From an uncultured Caulobacteraceae bacterium (GTDB taxonomy: Bacteria; Pseudomonadota; Alphaproteobacteria; Caulobacterales; Caulobacteraceae), in the NCBI GenBank assembly GCA_903923135.1, contig CAIXWN010000024.1, forward strand, positions 1-64,000: DNA of 64,000 nucleotides. Reading direction: 5' to 3'. A program made the position numbers and the translations under genes. Numbering within the stretch: the stretch's first letter is position 1; each line of letters opens with the position of its first letter. Below are positions 8,653-16,848 of the stretch, in pieces. The notes under the pieces were generated by a model. That model was given only the letters and a program-made list of their open reading frames with translations, was not told where the DNA came from and ran no database searches.

Positions 8653-10236
8653 ATGGCTCCCCATGTCACCCGCTCGGGCGTCGCCCTGCGCGACGCCTAT
8701 GGCGATCCGGCGGGGCTCTGCGAGACGCCGGGGGAATTCCCCTTCACCCGCGGCCGCCGCCGCGCCGCCGGGCACGGCGGAACCTGGATCCAGCGCGAGC
8801 TGTCCGGCGAGGGCACCGGCGCCCACTCCAACGCCCAGGTCCGCTATCTGATCTCCAAGGGTCAGACCGGCATCGACGTCATCGGCGACGCGGCCTCGGC
8901 CGCCGGCCTTGATCCCGACCACCCCCTGGCCTCGGCCTCGGTCGGCGCCCAGGGCGTCTCGCTGTGCCGAAAGCAGGACGTGATGGATCTGCTGGAGGGC
9001 CTGCCGCTCGACCGCATCTCCTTCTCGGCGTCCCTGCCGCCCCAGGCCTTCGTCGCCGGCTACACCCTTGCGGCCGAGCAGTACGGCTTCGCCGCGGAGA
9101 CCCTGCGCGGATCGATGATCCACGCCCCGCTGTACACCGAGGACTGCAGCTACGCGACGCACCTGCCCACCGGCTACCGGGTGCGGGCCGCGCTCGACAC
9201 GATCGAATACTGCGCCCGTCACCTGCCGCGCTTCCACGGCTACATCGAGGACACCTATTTCTTCAGCGAGTCGGGCCTCGACGCGGTGGAGGAGATGGCC
9301 CTCGGGTTCGTGCAGATCCGCTACCTGACCCGCTGTCTCATTGCCCGCGGCCTGCCGGTGGACGCGTTCGCCCCGCGCATCGCCATCCTGGTCAACTGCG
9401 GCATGGATTTCTTCGAGGAGATCGCCAAGATCCGCGCCACCCGGCGCATCTTCGCCCGCATGATGCGCGACGATTTCGGGGCCCGTGATCCCCGCTCGCT
9501 GTCGGTGGTGATCACCAGCCACACGTCCGGCCTGTCGCTCACCGCCCAGCAGCCGGCGAACAACATCGTCCGCGGGACCTCTCAGGCCATCGCCCTGGTG
9601 CTGGCCGGGGTCCAGGCGCTGGAGATATCGGCCTTCGACGAGGCCTATCGCACGCCCAGCCGGGAATCCCATCTGGTGGGGCTGCGCACCCAGCAGATCC
9701 TCGACCTGGAGTCGGGTATCGGGCGGGTGAGCGATCCGCTCGGCGGCTCCTATTTCGTCGAGGCCCTGACCGACGAGATCGAGGCGAAGATCCTCACGCG
9801 TGTCGCCGAGATCGAGGCTCTCGGCGATCCGGTCGACCTCGCCGACCAGGGCTACTTCCGCGAGATCTTCACCTCCGCCATGGAGCGCCAGCAGCGCGAG
9901 GTGGCCAAGGGCGAGATCCACGTCGTCGGCGTCAACTGCCATCAGATCCCGGCGGAGGAGGACACCCTGCTTCGCGACCTGGCCGAGCAGAAGATCGCCG
10001 TCTTCGACGACCATGTGGCCGAGATCCGCGCCTGGAAGGCCGGACGGGACCGTTCAGCCGTCCTGGCCGCCCTGGACCGCTACCGGACGGGCGTCGTCAG
10101 CGGCGCGAACCTCATCCCCCTGGTCCGGGATTGCCTGAACAGCGACGTCACCTTCGGAGAAATGAAGGGCGCCGCTCGCGAGGCGCTGGGTCTGCCCTGG
10201 GACCACTACGGTCTCGTCGACGGCCCGGTCTTCTGA
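8653..10236 (+). CDS. Divergent methylmalonyl-CoA-mutase-family large subunit
   Basis: A 527-aa homologue of the catalytic TIM-barrel part of B12-dependent acyl-CoA mutases, without the B12-binding domain, which is encoded by the next gene. Family landmarks are FTRGR near the N-terminus, SNAQVRYLISKGQTGIDV, LDPDHPLASASVGAQGV, GLPLDRISFSAS, FAPRIAILVNCGMDFFEEIAKIRA and SHTSGLSLTAQQPANN. By eye-alignment with methylmalonyl-CoA mutase, the active-site His of the SGYHMQEAG loop is replaced (DTYFFSESG), and the tyrosine next to the substrate carboxylate is not kept. The substrate therefore probably differs from methylmalonyl-CoA. ATG 8653 follows AGAGGAG at 8637-8643; an alternative start is 8596. 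The product and direction of the reaction are unknown. Confidence 0.85.
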   Translation: MAPHVTRSGVALRDAYGDPAGLCETPGEFPFTRGRRRAAGHGGTWIQRELSGEGTGAHSNAQVRYLISKGQTGIDVIGDAASAAGLDPDHPLASASVGAQGVSLCRKQDVMDLLEGLPLDRISFSASLPPQAFVAGYTLAAEQYGFAAETLRGSMIHAPLYTEDCSYATHLPTGYRVRAALDTIEYCARHLPRFHGYIEDTYFFSESGLDAVEEMALGFVQIRYLTRCLIARGLPVDAFAPRIAILVNCGMDFFEEIAKIRATRRIFARMMRDDFGARDPRSLSVVITSHTSGLSLTAQQPANNIVRGTSQAIALVLAGVQALEISAFDEAYRTPSRESHLVGLRTQQILDLESGIGRVSDPLGGSYFVEALTDEIEAKILTRVAEIEALGDPVDLADQGYFREIFTSAMERQQREVAKGEIHVVGVNCHQIPAEEDTLLRDLAEQKIAVFDDHVAEIRAWKAGRDRSAVLAALDRYRTGVVSGANLIPLVRDCLNSDVTFGEMKGAAREALGLPWDHYGLVDGPVF

Positions 10237-10243
10237 GGTCGCC

Positions 10244-10669
10244 ATGAGCCAGGAACACGTGCTCATCGCCACCCTGGGCCTGGACCAGCACGAGAACGGC
10301 GCCATCGCCGTGGCTCGCATCCTGCGCGAGGCGCAGATGAAGGTCGGCTATCTGGGCCGCTTCAACACGCCCGCCACGATTGTCGAGGCCGTGCGGATCC
10401 AGGCGCCCGACGTGGTCGGCGTCAGCTGTCACTCTTGGGAATATCTCGAACTGGCCCCGGATCTGGTCCGCCGGCTGCGCGAGGCGGGGCTGGATACCCC
10501 GGTGGTGATCGGCGGCTCGGTGATCACCGCCGGCGACGCGGCGCGCATGCGCGAGGCGGGCGTCGCCGGGGTCGTCCACGGCGCGGTCTCCGACGACGCC
10601 ATCGTCGAGGTCATCCGCGGCGCGGCGCGCGCTCACCGGGACGGTGAATCCGGCGTCATCGGTCCCTGA
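10244..10669 (+). CDS. Cobalamin-binding small subunit of split mutase
   Basis: A 141-aa stand-alone B12-binding domain. The base-off/His-on signature D-x-H-x-x-G is present (Asp14, His16, Gly19 in LDQHENGA), followed by [12 protein letters not shown] and VVIGGSVI, which close around the nucleotide tail. The N-terminal VLIATLGLD takes the place of ILLAKMGQD in fused mutases. The gene starts 7 bases after the large subunit ends, so the two are almost certainly made together as an alpha/beta mutase, as in 2-hydroxyisobutyryl-CoA or isobutyryl-CoA mutases. No MeaB-type GTPase chaperone gene is adjacent. It converges with rnhB, overlapping it by 14 bases at the 3' ends. Confidence 0.92.
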   Translation: MSQEHVLIATLGLDQHENGAIAVARILREAQMKVGYLGRFNTPATIVEAVRIQAPDVVGVSCHSWEYLELAPDLVRRLREAGLDTPVVIGGSVITAGDAARMREAGVAGVVHGAVSDDAIVEVIRGAARAHRDGESGVIGP

Positions 10670-11270
10670 CGCGCCGCGCCGCGATCGCCGCGCGCACCGG
10701 CGCCCAGCTCAGGCGGTGGATGGCGCAGGGACCGAGGGCGGCCAGGGCGCGGGCGTGTTCGGGCACGCCATAGCCCTTGTGGGCGGCGAAACCGTAGCCG
10801 GGGTGGGTCCTGTCCATCTCCAGCATCACCGCATCCCGCGCCGTCTTGGCCAGGATCGAGGCCGCCGCGATCGAGGCCGATATCGAATCGCCGCGCACCA
10901 CCGGCCTGACCGGGCAGGGCAGGGCGAAGGCGTGGTTCCCGTCCACCAGGGCGAAGGCCGGCCGTATCGACATGGCGGCCACAGCCCGCCGCATGGCCAG
11001 TTCGGTGGCCCGCAGGATGTTCAGGGCGCACACCTCCTCGGCCGAGGCGAAGCCCACCCCCCAGGCCAGGGCCCGGGCCTTGATCAGCGGTTCGAGCGCC
11101 TCGCGCCGCGCCGCCGAGAGGCGCTTGGAGTCGTCGAGGCCGGCGATCTCCACGCCGGGAGCCAGGATCACCGCCCCGGCGCTCACCGGCCCCGCCCACG
11201 GCCCGCGGCCCGCCTCGTCCACCCCGCACACAGGCTGGGGGCAGGCGGCCTCAAGCGCGCGGTCAGGCAT
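10656..11270 (-). CDS. rnhB: Ribonuclease HII
   Basis: Ribonuclease HII, 204 aa, which cuts RNA in RNA-DNA hybrids and single ribonucleotides in DNA. The first catalytic motif is [15 protein letters not shown] with Asp18 and Glu19. [12 protein letters not shown] supplies the GRL-type substrate contact, AALVDGN provides the next acidic residue, and the KTARDA.ML.MD..HPGYGFA.HKGYGV block is the conserved C-terminal part. Length is normal for the family. Its start overlaps the end of the upstream tag gene by 8 bases, so the two DNA-maintenance genes form a coupled unit. Confidence 0.96.
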   Translation of the reverse strand: MPDRALEAACPQPVCGVDEAGRGPWAGPVSAGAVILAPGVEIAGLDDSKRLSAARREALEPLIKARALAWGVGFASAEEVCALNILRATELAMRRAVAAMSIRPAFALVDGNHAFALPCPVRPVVRGDSISASIAAASILAKTARDAVMLEMDRTHPGYGFAAHKGYGVPEHARALAALGPCAIHRLSWAPVRAAIAARRVRDR

Positions 11271-11880
11271 GGCTGTGCGGCGCGGCCAGGGCCGCGACCT
11301 CGGGGTGGCGGAAGCAGTCGGTCACGTGGTCATTGACCATGCCCACCGCCTGCATGAACGCGTAGGTGATCACCGGCCCGCAGAAGTTGAACCCTCGGCC
11401 CTTCAGGGCCCGGGCCATGTCGGCCGCCACCGGCGTCTGGGCGGGCACCTGGCCGATCCCGCCCCAGGCGTTCTGGATCGGCGCGCCCCCGACGAAGTCC
11501 CACAGGAAAGCCGAGAAATCCTCGCCGCGGTCACGCATGTCGAGCCAGATCCGGGCGCCGCGGATCGCCGCGTCGATCTTGGCGCCGGAACGGACGATGC
11601 CAGGGTCGGCCAGCAGTCGCGCCCGGTCCGCCTCGCCGTAGCGGGCGACGAGCTCGGGATCGAAATTGTCGAAGGCGGCGCGGAACGCCTCACGCTTCTT
11701 CAGGATGGTGATCCAGGCCAGGCCGGCCTGGAAGCCGTCCAGCACCAGCTTCTCCCACAGCGCCCGCGCGTCGTACTCCGGCACGCCCCACTCCTCGTCA
11801 TGATAGGCCACATAGAGCGCGTCGTTCGGGTTGGCCCAGCCACAGCGGGCCCCCACGGAATGGTAAATCTTGACGCCCAC
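11263..11880 (-). CDS. tag: DNA-3-methyladenine glycosylase I
   Basis: 3-methyladenine DNA glycosylase I, 205 aa, for base-excision repair of alkylated DNA. RCGWA near residue 12 gives the first zinc ligand (Cys13), and YHDEEWGVP the histidine ligand. [19 protein letters not shown] contains the helix-hairpin-helix-type DNA-binding region. The C-terminal [28 protein letters not shown] contributes the remaining zinc ligands (His, Cys). All are intact. It is the first gene of the tag-rnhB unit. Only 26 bases separate its start from the divergent glycosyltransferase gene, so the promoters must overlap or lie inside the genes. Confidence 0.96.
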   Translation of the reverse strand: MGVKIYHSVGARCGWANPNDALYVAYHDEEWGVPEYDARALWEKLVLDGFQAGLAWITILKKREAFRAAFDNFDPELVARYGEADRARLLADPGIVRSGAKIDAAIRGARIWLDMRDRGEDFSAFLWDFVGGAPIQNAWGGIGQVPAQTPVAADMARALKGRGFNFCGPVITYAFMQAVGMVNDHVTDCFRHPEVAALAAPHSHA

Positions 11881-11906
11881 GGACGGCGGCCCCCAAACAT
11901 TCGGAC

Positions 11907-12965
11907 ATGCGAATCCTCAACGTCGCCGACTTCAACTGGATGACCGGCGCCGAGAAGGACACCGCGAACCTCTCCCTGTTCGACATCCGCCGCAAGTTCA
12001 CTCTGGCCGCCACCCGGGCCGATCACCTGGTGGTGGAGTTCTCCGACCGGGCCACCGCGCGCGGCGGGGCTCCCCTGCGCCTGAAGGGCCTCGGCGGGGC
12101 CTGGGCCAACCGCCGCTTCCTGCAGGTTGTCGACGAGCTTCGTCCCGACCTCATCCTGCTGCACTTCGCCGACCTGATCAGCAATGCCACCCTCGCCGAG
12201 GCCCGCCGCCTCGCGCCCGGCGTGATCATCGTCGACGTCAACATCGACCCGATCTGGACCGACAAGAACCGAAAGCGTCTGGCCCTGCGCCGCGGCGCGG
12301 CCGACGCCCTCTTCGTCACCACCGCCGAGCCCGCCCTGGGCGCCTGCGCCGGACCGGGCTCTTTCGCCGCCTTCCTGCCCAATCCCGTGGATCCGGCGAT
12401 AGAGACCGGCCGCGTGTTCGAGACCGACACGCCGGTCGACCTGTTGTTTCCCTGCACCGACGACGCCCCGCGCGAAATCGGCCCCGAACTCGTGCCGCCG
12501 GCCCTCGCCGTCGAGCGGTTGCGGACGGCCGTCCCCGGTCTGCGTCTGGCCACTCCCGGGATCGCCGGTCAGCCGCGCGCGGGCGGGGTGGCCTATTTCG
12601 ACGCCCTGCAGGGCGCCCGGGCCGGCTGGTCGCTCTCGCGCCGCTCGGTCTATCCACTCTACGCCAGCGACCGCATGGCCCACTTCTTCGGCTGGGGCCT
12701 GACGGTGCTGCTCGACCGCCGGGCCGGCTTCGATCGCTTCTACGACGGCGGCGAGGCGGTCTACTATTCCACCCTCGACGATCTGGCCGTGGCCCTGCGC
12801 CGGCTGATCGCCGACGACGGCCGCGCCCGCGCCATCGCCCGCCGCGGCTGGGAGAAGACCTGGCGGCTGTTCGGCTCCGACCGCGTCCTGGCCTATGTCC
12901 TGGCCCAGCTGTTCGATGACGGCGGCGCGCGCGATTATGAGTGGCCTTGCGAGCGGTGGACCTGA
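11907..12965 (+). CDS. GT-B fold glycosyltransferase-like protein
   Basis: A 352-aa protein with the look of a GT-B glycosyltransferase of the CgeB/family-1-like type. An N-terminal Rossmann half has MRILNVADFNWMTG, LRPDLILLHFADLISNATL, VDVNIDPIW and ADALFVTTAEPAL. The C-terminal half (about 190-340) contains the acceptor/donor region ARAGWSLSRRSVYPLYASDRMAHFFGWG.TVL.DR and a terminal helix with IARRGWEKT. No signal peptide or membrane segment is seen, so it acts in the cytosol, probably on a cell-surface polysaccharide precursor. The ribosome site is weak. It is followed 7 bases later by the GrpB-family gene. The exact sugar and acceptor are unknown. Confidence 0.65.
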   Translation: MRILNVADFNWMTGAEKDTANLSLFDIRRKFTLAATRADHLVVEFSDRATARGGAPLRLKGLGGAWANRRFLQVVDELRPDLILLHFADLISNATLAEARRLAPGVIIVDVNIDPIWTDKNRKRLALRRGAADALFVTTAEPALGACAGPGSFAAFLPNPVDPAIETGRVFETDTPVDLLFPCTDDAPREIGPELVPPALAVERLRTAVPGLRLATPGIAGQPRAGGVAYFDALQGARAGWSLSRRSVYPLYASDRMAHFFGWGLTVLLDRRAGFDRFYDGGEAVYYSTLDDLAVALRRLIADDGRARAIARRGWEKTWRLFGSDRVLAYVLAQLFDDGGARDYEWPCERWT

Positions 12966-12972
12966 AGGCGCC

Positions 12973-13467
12973 ATGCGCATTGAGCTCCACGAGTATGACT
13001 CTTCCTGGCCGCGGCAGTTCGCCGGCCAGGCGGACCGTATCCGCGCGGCGCTGGGGTCCCGCGCCCTGTCCGTCGAGCACGTGGGCTCGACGTCGGTTCC
13101 GGGGCTCGCGGCCAAGCCGATCCTCGACATCAACGTGGCCGTGGCCGACACCACCCGTGAGAACGACTATGTTCCGGCCCTCGAGGCGGCCGGCTTCACT
13201 CTGGCCATCCGCGAGCCTGACTGGTTCGAGCACCGGCTGTTCCGCGGCCAGGAGCCGGCGGTGAACCTGCACGTGTTCCCACACGGCTGCCCGGAGCTGG
13301 CGCGGATGGCGGGCTTCCGCGACTGGCTGAGGCGATCTCCCGATGACCTGGCCCTCTATGTCGAGGCCAAGCGGCGCCTGGCCCGGCAGGACTGGGCGCG
13401 GGTTCAGGACTACGCCGACGCCAAGACGGCCGTCATCGCCGAGATCGTCGCCCGCGCCGGCGTCTGA
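12973..13467 (+). CDS. GrpB/UPF0157 family protein
   Basis: A 164-aa member of the GrpB (UPF0157) family, a nucleotidyltransferase-like fold. The hallmark EHVGSTSVPGLAAKPILDINV contains the GS and D.D-type residues shared with the polymerase-beta superfamily. The C-terminal half has DWFEHRLFRG, NLHVFP.GCPEL.R...FRDWLR and YADAKTAVI. The start was set at ATG 12973 (MRIELHEYD), where homologues begin; the frame is open another 26 codons upstream into the previous gene. It is often fused to CoaE-like or acetyltransferase modules elsewhere, but here it stands alone. Biochemical role not established. Confidence 0.88.
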   Translation: MRIELHEYDSSWPRQFAGQADRIRAALGSRALSVEHVGSTSVPGLAAKPILDINVAVADTTRENDYVPALEAAGFTLAIREPDWFEHRLFRGQEPAVNLHVFPHGCPELARMAGFRDWLRRSPDDLALYVEAKRRLARQDWARVQDYADAKTAVIAEIVARAGV

Positions 13468-13484
13468 GGGCCGGCGGATCGCCG

Positions 13485-14306
13485 TCAGACGGCCGGGATC
13501 GCCTCGCCCATCCAGGCGGGCCACGCCACCCGCCACGGCCGGCCGTCCTCCAGTGTCAAGGCCCCTTCGGCCAGCCGGTCCAGGCGCAGCAGGGCCATGG
13601 CCGCGCCGTCGCCCCCCGTGGTCACCTGGCCGGCCCGCAACCCGCCCGCCAGCAGGCCGGCGCCGGGCGCCGGTGCGGCGCCCTCGAAGGCGATGGGAAC
13701 CATACGGGTCTTCACCGCGCCGCGCCGCTTCATGCGCGAGGTGGTCTCCTGACCGACGAAACAGCCCTTCTTGAAATCGATCCCGCCCAACAGATCGAAA
13801 TTGGCCTCGATGGGATAGGTCCGGTCATGGCCCCAGTCGGCGGGGCCGGGCAGGCCGAGGGCGAAGCGATGGGCGTCATAGTCGGCCTCGGTCCGCGTTG
13901 GATCCCCCACGACCGGCCCGTAGCCGCGCCAGCCCAGGCCCGGGGCCCGGGGGTCGGCCAGAGCGTGTGGCGGCGGCGGATCGTCGCCCCAGCACGCCCA
14001 TACCGCCACGCCGCTCTCGGCGATCTCCACCTTCGCCCGCAGGCGATAGAGCCTCAGCCGCTGGAGGATGGCGGCGCGGTGTTCGGCGGCGCAGTCGATC
14101 AGGCAGCCGTCCGCCTGGCCGGCCAGGAACAGGTCCCACAGCAGCCGCCCCTGCGGGGTGAGCAGGGCGGCGAAGCGGAGTTTGCCCTGCGCCAGGGTGT
14201 CCACGTCCTGTGTCAGCAGGCCCTGAAGGAAGTTTCGCCAGTCGGGGCCGGCGACGGTGATCACGGCGCGGCTCGGAAGGGCGGCGCACAGGGAAAGCTG
14301 GGTCAT
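13485..14306 (-). CDS. ygfZ: YgfZ/GcvT-like folate-binding protein
   Basis: A 273-aa tetrahydrofolate-binding protein of the YgfZ (IBA57) type, which helps build or repair 4Fe-4S clusters on enzymes such as MiaB. The signature K-G-C-[FY]-x-G-Q-E is present as KKGCFVGQE, with the family's single functional cysteine, followed by TTSRMKRRGAVK. The N-terminal half has FLQGLLTQDVDTL and LTPQGRLLWDLF, as in the aminomethyltransferase fold. Start: ATG 14306 (MTQLSLCAALPSRAVI) rather than the longer frame to 14378, which would overlap the divergent gene. Divergent from the GT9 gene with 62 bases between the starts. Confidence 0.92.
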   Translation of the reverse strand: MTQLSLCAALPSRAVITVAGPDWRNFLQGLLTQDVDTLAQGKLRFAALLTPQGRLLWDLFLAGQADGCLIDCAAEHRAAILQRLRLYRLRAKVEIAESGVAVWACWGDDPPPPHALADPRAPGLGWRGYGPVVGDPTRTEADYDAHRFALGLPGPADWGHDRTYPIEANFDLLGGIDFKKGCFVGQETTSRMKRRGAVKTRMVPIAFEGAAPAPGAGLLAGGLRAGQVTTGGDGAAMALLRLDRLAEGALTLEDGRPWRVAWPAWMGEAIPAV

Positions 14307-14368
14307 GACAGGGATGTGGTCACAGCCAGGCTTTGGCGCCAGAGGCCGGATCCCTGTAGGAGGGGTGC

Positions 14369-15388
14369 ATGGCGGCAAAACGCTTCCCCATCCTGTTCAT
14401 CGCCCCAAGCCGGATCGGCGACGCGGTGCTCTCCAGCGGACTGATCCGCGCCCTGGCCGACGAGGTCGGGGGCGCGCGCTTCACCGTGGTCGCCAGCGCC
14501 CTGACCGCGCCGCTCTTTGCCGAGGTTCCCGGTCTCGACCGGGTCATCATCATGGAAAAGCGCCCCCTGGGCGGTCACTGGATCGCCCTGTGGAACGAGG
14601 TCCGCGACCGTCGCTGGGGTCTGGTAGTGGATCTGCGCGGTTCGGGTCTGGCCGGACTTCTGCGCCCGGTGCGCCGCGCCGTGCACCGGCCAGGCGGCCC
14701 GCCGGTCCACAAGGTCATCGAGGCGGCGCGCCTGCTGAGGCTGGAGCAGACGCCTCCGGCGCCCTTTCTGTTCACCACCACCGAGACCGAGGCGCGCGCC
14801 GCCGCCCTCACCGCCGGCGAGGCGCCGATCCTGGCCATCGCCCCGGCCGCCAACTGGGTGGGCAAGACCTGGCCCGCCGAGCGCTTCAGCCTGGTGGCCC
14901 GCGCCATCCTCGGCCCTGACGGGCCCCTGCCGGGCGGCCGGCTGATGGTGCTGGGCGGACCGGACGACCGCGAGACCCTGCTGGCGCTGCGCGGCGCCTT
15001 CCCCCGGTCGCGGCTGATCGATCTGGTGGGCGCCGAGAGCCTGCTCGTCGCCTACGCCGCCCTCAGGCATGTGCGGCTGTTCATCGGCTGCGATTCGGGC
15101 CTGATGCACATGGCCGCCGCCGCCGGCGCCCCGACGCTGGGCCTCTTCGGCCCCTCTGACGAGCGCCTCTACGCCCCATGGGGCGCGAACACCCGCACGG
15201 TGCGCGGCTCACGCACCTTCGAGGAGATCCGCGCCCGCGATCCCCACCTCAACCAGGCCATCTGTCACATGATGGAACTGCGCGTCGACGCCGTGGTCGC
15301 CGCCGCCCGCGCGCTGATCGCCGACACTGAGCCGGACTGCTCGGCCCGCGCCCTCGACCCGCCCGGCGGCCACGCCGCGGGGTTCTGA
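14369..15388 (+). CDS. Glycosyltransferase family 9 (heptosyltransferase-like)
   Basis: A 339-aa GT-B glycosyltransferase of family 9, the ADP-heptose:LPS heptosyltransferase group. The N-terminal signature is ILFIAPSRIGDAVLSSGLIRAL. The central PILAIAPAANWVGKTWPAERFS is the usual nucleotide-sugar contact region. The C-terminal half has RLIDLVGAESLL, FIGCDSGLMHMAAAAGAPTLGLFGPS, and ERYAPWG-like ERLYAPWG. AGGAGGGG at 14358-14365 supports ATG 14369. Likely role: adding a sugar to lipopolysaccharide core at the inner face of the inner membrane. Caulobacterales core sugars are not always heptose, so donor specificity is open. Confidence 0.9.
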   Translation: MAAKRFPILFIAPSRIGDAVLSSGLIRALADEVGGARFTVVASALTAPLFAEVPGLDRVIIMEKRPLGGHWIALWNEVRDRRWGLVVDLRGSGLAGLLRPVRRAVHRPGGPPVHKVIEAARLLRLEQTPPAPFLFTTTETEARAAALTAGEAPILAIAPAANWVGKTWPAERFSLVARAILGPDGPLPGGRLMVLGGPDDRETLLALRGAFPRSRLIDLVGAESLLVAYAALRHVRLFIGCDSGLMHMAAAAGAPTLGLFGPSDERLYAPWGANTRTVRGSRTFEEIRARDPHLNQAICHMMELRVDAVVAAARALIADTEPDCSARALDPPGGHAAGF

Positions 15389-15513
15389 ACCGCCCGCCCC
15401 GAAACCCGGCCACTTTGCCGCCGACGGCAAATGGCGTTAGGAAACACCTCTCCCGCTCGCCCTTGTGCGACGCCGCCCGGGCCGACGCCCCGCGGTGTCC
15501 CCCGTCAGGACCC

Positions 15514-16848
15514 ATGACCCAGACCTTCGATCTCATCGTGCGCGGCGGCGAGGTGGTCAACCACGCCGGTCGCGGCCTGGCCGACGTCGGCGTCGTCGCC
15601 GGCAAGATCGCCGCGGTGGGCGACCTGGCGGGCGCCTCGGCCGGCGAGGTGTTCAACGCCGCGGGCCTGACGGTGCTTCCGGGCGTCATCGACAGCCAGG
15701 TGCATTTCCGCGAACCCGGCCTGGAGTGGAAGGAAGACCTGGAGACCGGCTCGCGCGGCGCCGTTCTGGGCGGGGTGACCACCGTCTTCGAAATGCCCAA
15801 CACCGAGCCGGTGACCACCGACGCCGGCGCCCTGGCCGACAAGCTGGCCCGCGCCCGCGGCCGCATGCACTGCGACCACGCCTTCTATGTCGGTGGCACC
15901 CACGAGAACGCCGCCTGGCTGGGCGAACTGGAACGCCTGCCGGGATGCTGCGGGGTGAAGGTGTTCATGGGAGCCTCCACCGGCTCGCTGCTGGTGGCCG
16001 ACGACCAGGGCGTCGCCGCGGTGCTGCGCAACATCAACCGCCGGGGGACCTTCCATTCCGAGGACGAGTACCGTCTCGCCGAGCGCCGACCCCTGGCCCG
16101 GCCGGGCGACTGGCGCAGCCACCCGGAGGTTCGCGACGCCGAGTCGGCGATCCGCTCGACCCGCCGGCTGGTGGGCCTGGCCAAGGCGCTGGGCAAACGC
16201 ATCCACGTCCTGCATGTCACCACGGCCGACGAGATCGCCTTCCTGGCCGATCACAAGGACGTCGCCAGCGTCGAGGTGACGCCGCAGCACCTCACCCTGA
16301 CCGGCCCGGAGGCCTATGAGCGGCTGAAGGGCTTCGCCCAGATGAATCCGCCGATCCGTGAGGCGCATCACCAGGCCGCTCTGTGGCGGGGCGTCGAGAT
16401 GGGGCTGGCCGATGTGATCGGTTCCGACCATGCGCCGCATACGCGGGAGGAGAAGGCCCGACCCTATCCGGCCTCGCCCTCGGGCATGCCCGGGGTGCAG
16501 ACCCTGGTTCCGGTGATGCTCACCCACGTGGCCCATGGACGCCTGACGCTGGAGCGTTTCGTCGACCTCACCAGCCACGGCGTCAACCGCATCTTCGGTC
16601 TCGCCGACAAGGGCCGCCTGGCCGAGGGCTTCGACGCGGACCTGACCATCGTCGACCTCAAGGCCCGCCGCACCATCACCCACGCCCAGATGGCCACCAG
16701 GTCGGGCTGGACGCCCTTCGACGGGTTCGAGGCCACCGGCTGGCCCATGGCCACGGTGATCCGCGGCCGGGTGGTCATGCGTGACGGCGAGATCGCCCTG
16801 CCGCACGCCGGCGAGCCGGTCCGCTTCCTGGAGACCCTGGCTTCGTGA
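15514..16848 (+). CDS. pyrC: Dihydroorotase (class I)
   Basis: A 444-aa amidohydrolase that reads as class I dihydroorotase, catalysing the reversible cyclisation of carbamoyl-aspartate in pyrimidine synthesis. Metal-binding HFREPG (QVHFREPGLEWKEDL) is near residue 63, followed by FEMPNTEPVTT. The lysine in GVKVFMGASTGSLLV is a candidate for carboxylation. HVLHVTTADEI gives the next histidine and GSDHAPHTREEK the last aspartate. The C-terminal dHisAGRADLTIVDL-like element (DADLTIVDL) is intact. ATG 15514 was chosen by homology. It is not next to pyrB. The last base pairs overlap the GTG start of the following ligase gene. Allantoinase is the main alternative. Confidence 0.9.
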   Translation: MTQTFDLIVRGGEVVNHAGRGLADVGVVAGKIAAVGDLAGASAGEVFNAAGLTVLPGVIDSQVHFREPGLEWKEDLETGSRGAVLGGVTTVFEMPNTEPVTTDAGALADKLARARGRMHCDHAFYVGGTHENAAWLGELERLPGCCGVKVFMGASTGSLLVADDQGVAAVLRNINRRGTFHSEDEYRLAERRPLARPGDWRSHPEVRDAESAIRSTRRLVGLAKALGKRIHVLHVTTADEIAFLADHKDVASVEVTPQHLTLTGPEAYERLKGFAQMNPPIREAHHQAALWRGVEMGLADVIGSDHAPHTREEKARPYPASPSGMPGVQTLVPVMLTHVAHGRLTLERFVDLTSHGVNRIFGLADKGRLAEGFDADLTIVDLKARRTITHAQMATRSGWTPFDGFEATGWPMATVIRGRVVMRDGEIALPHAGEPVRFLETLAS

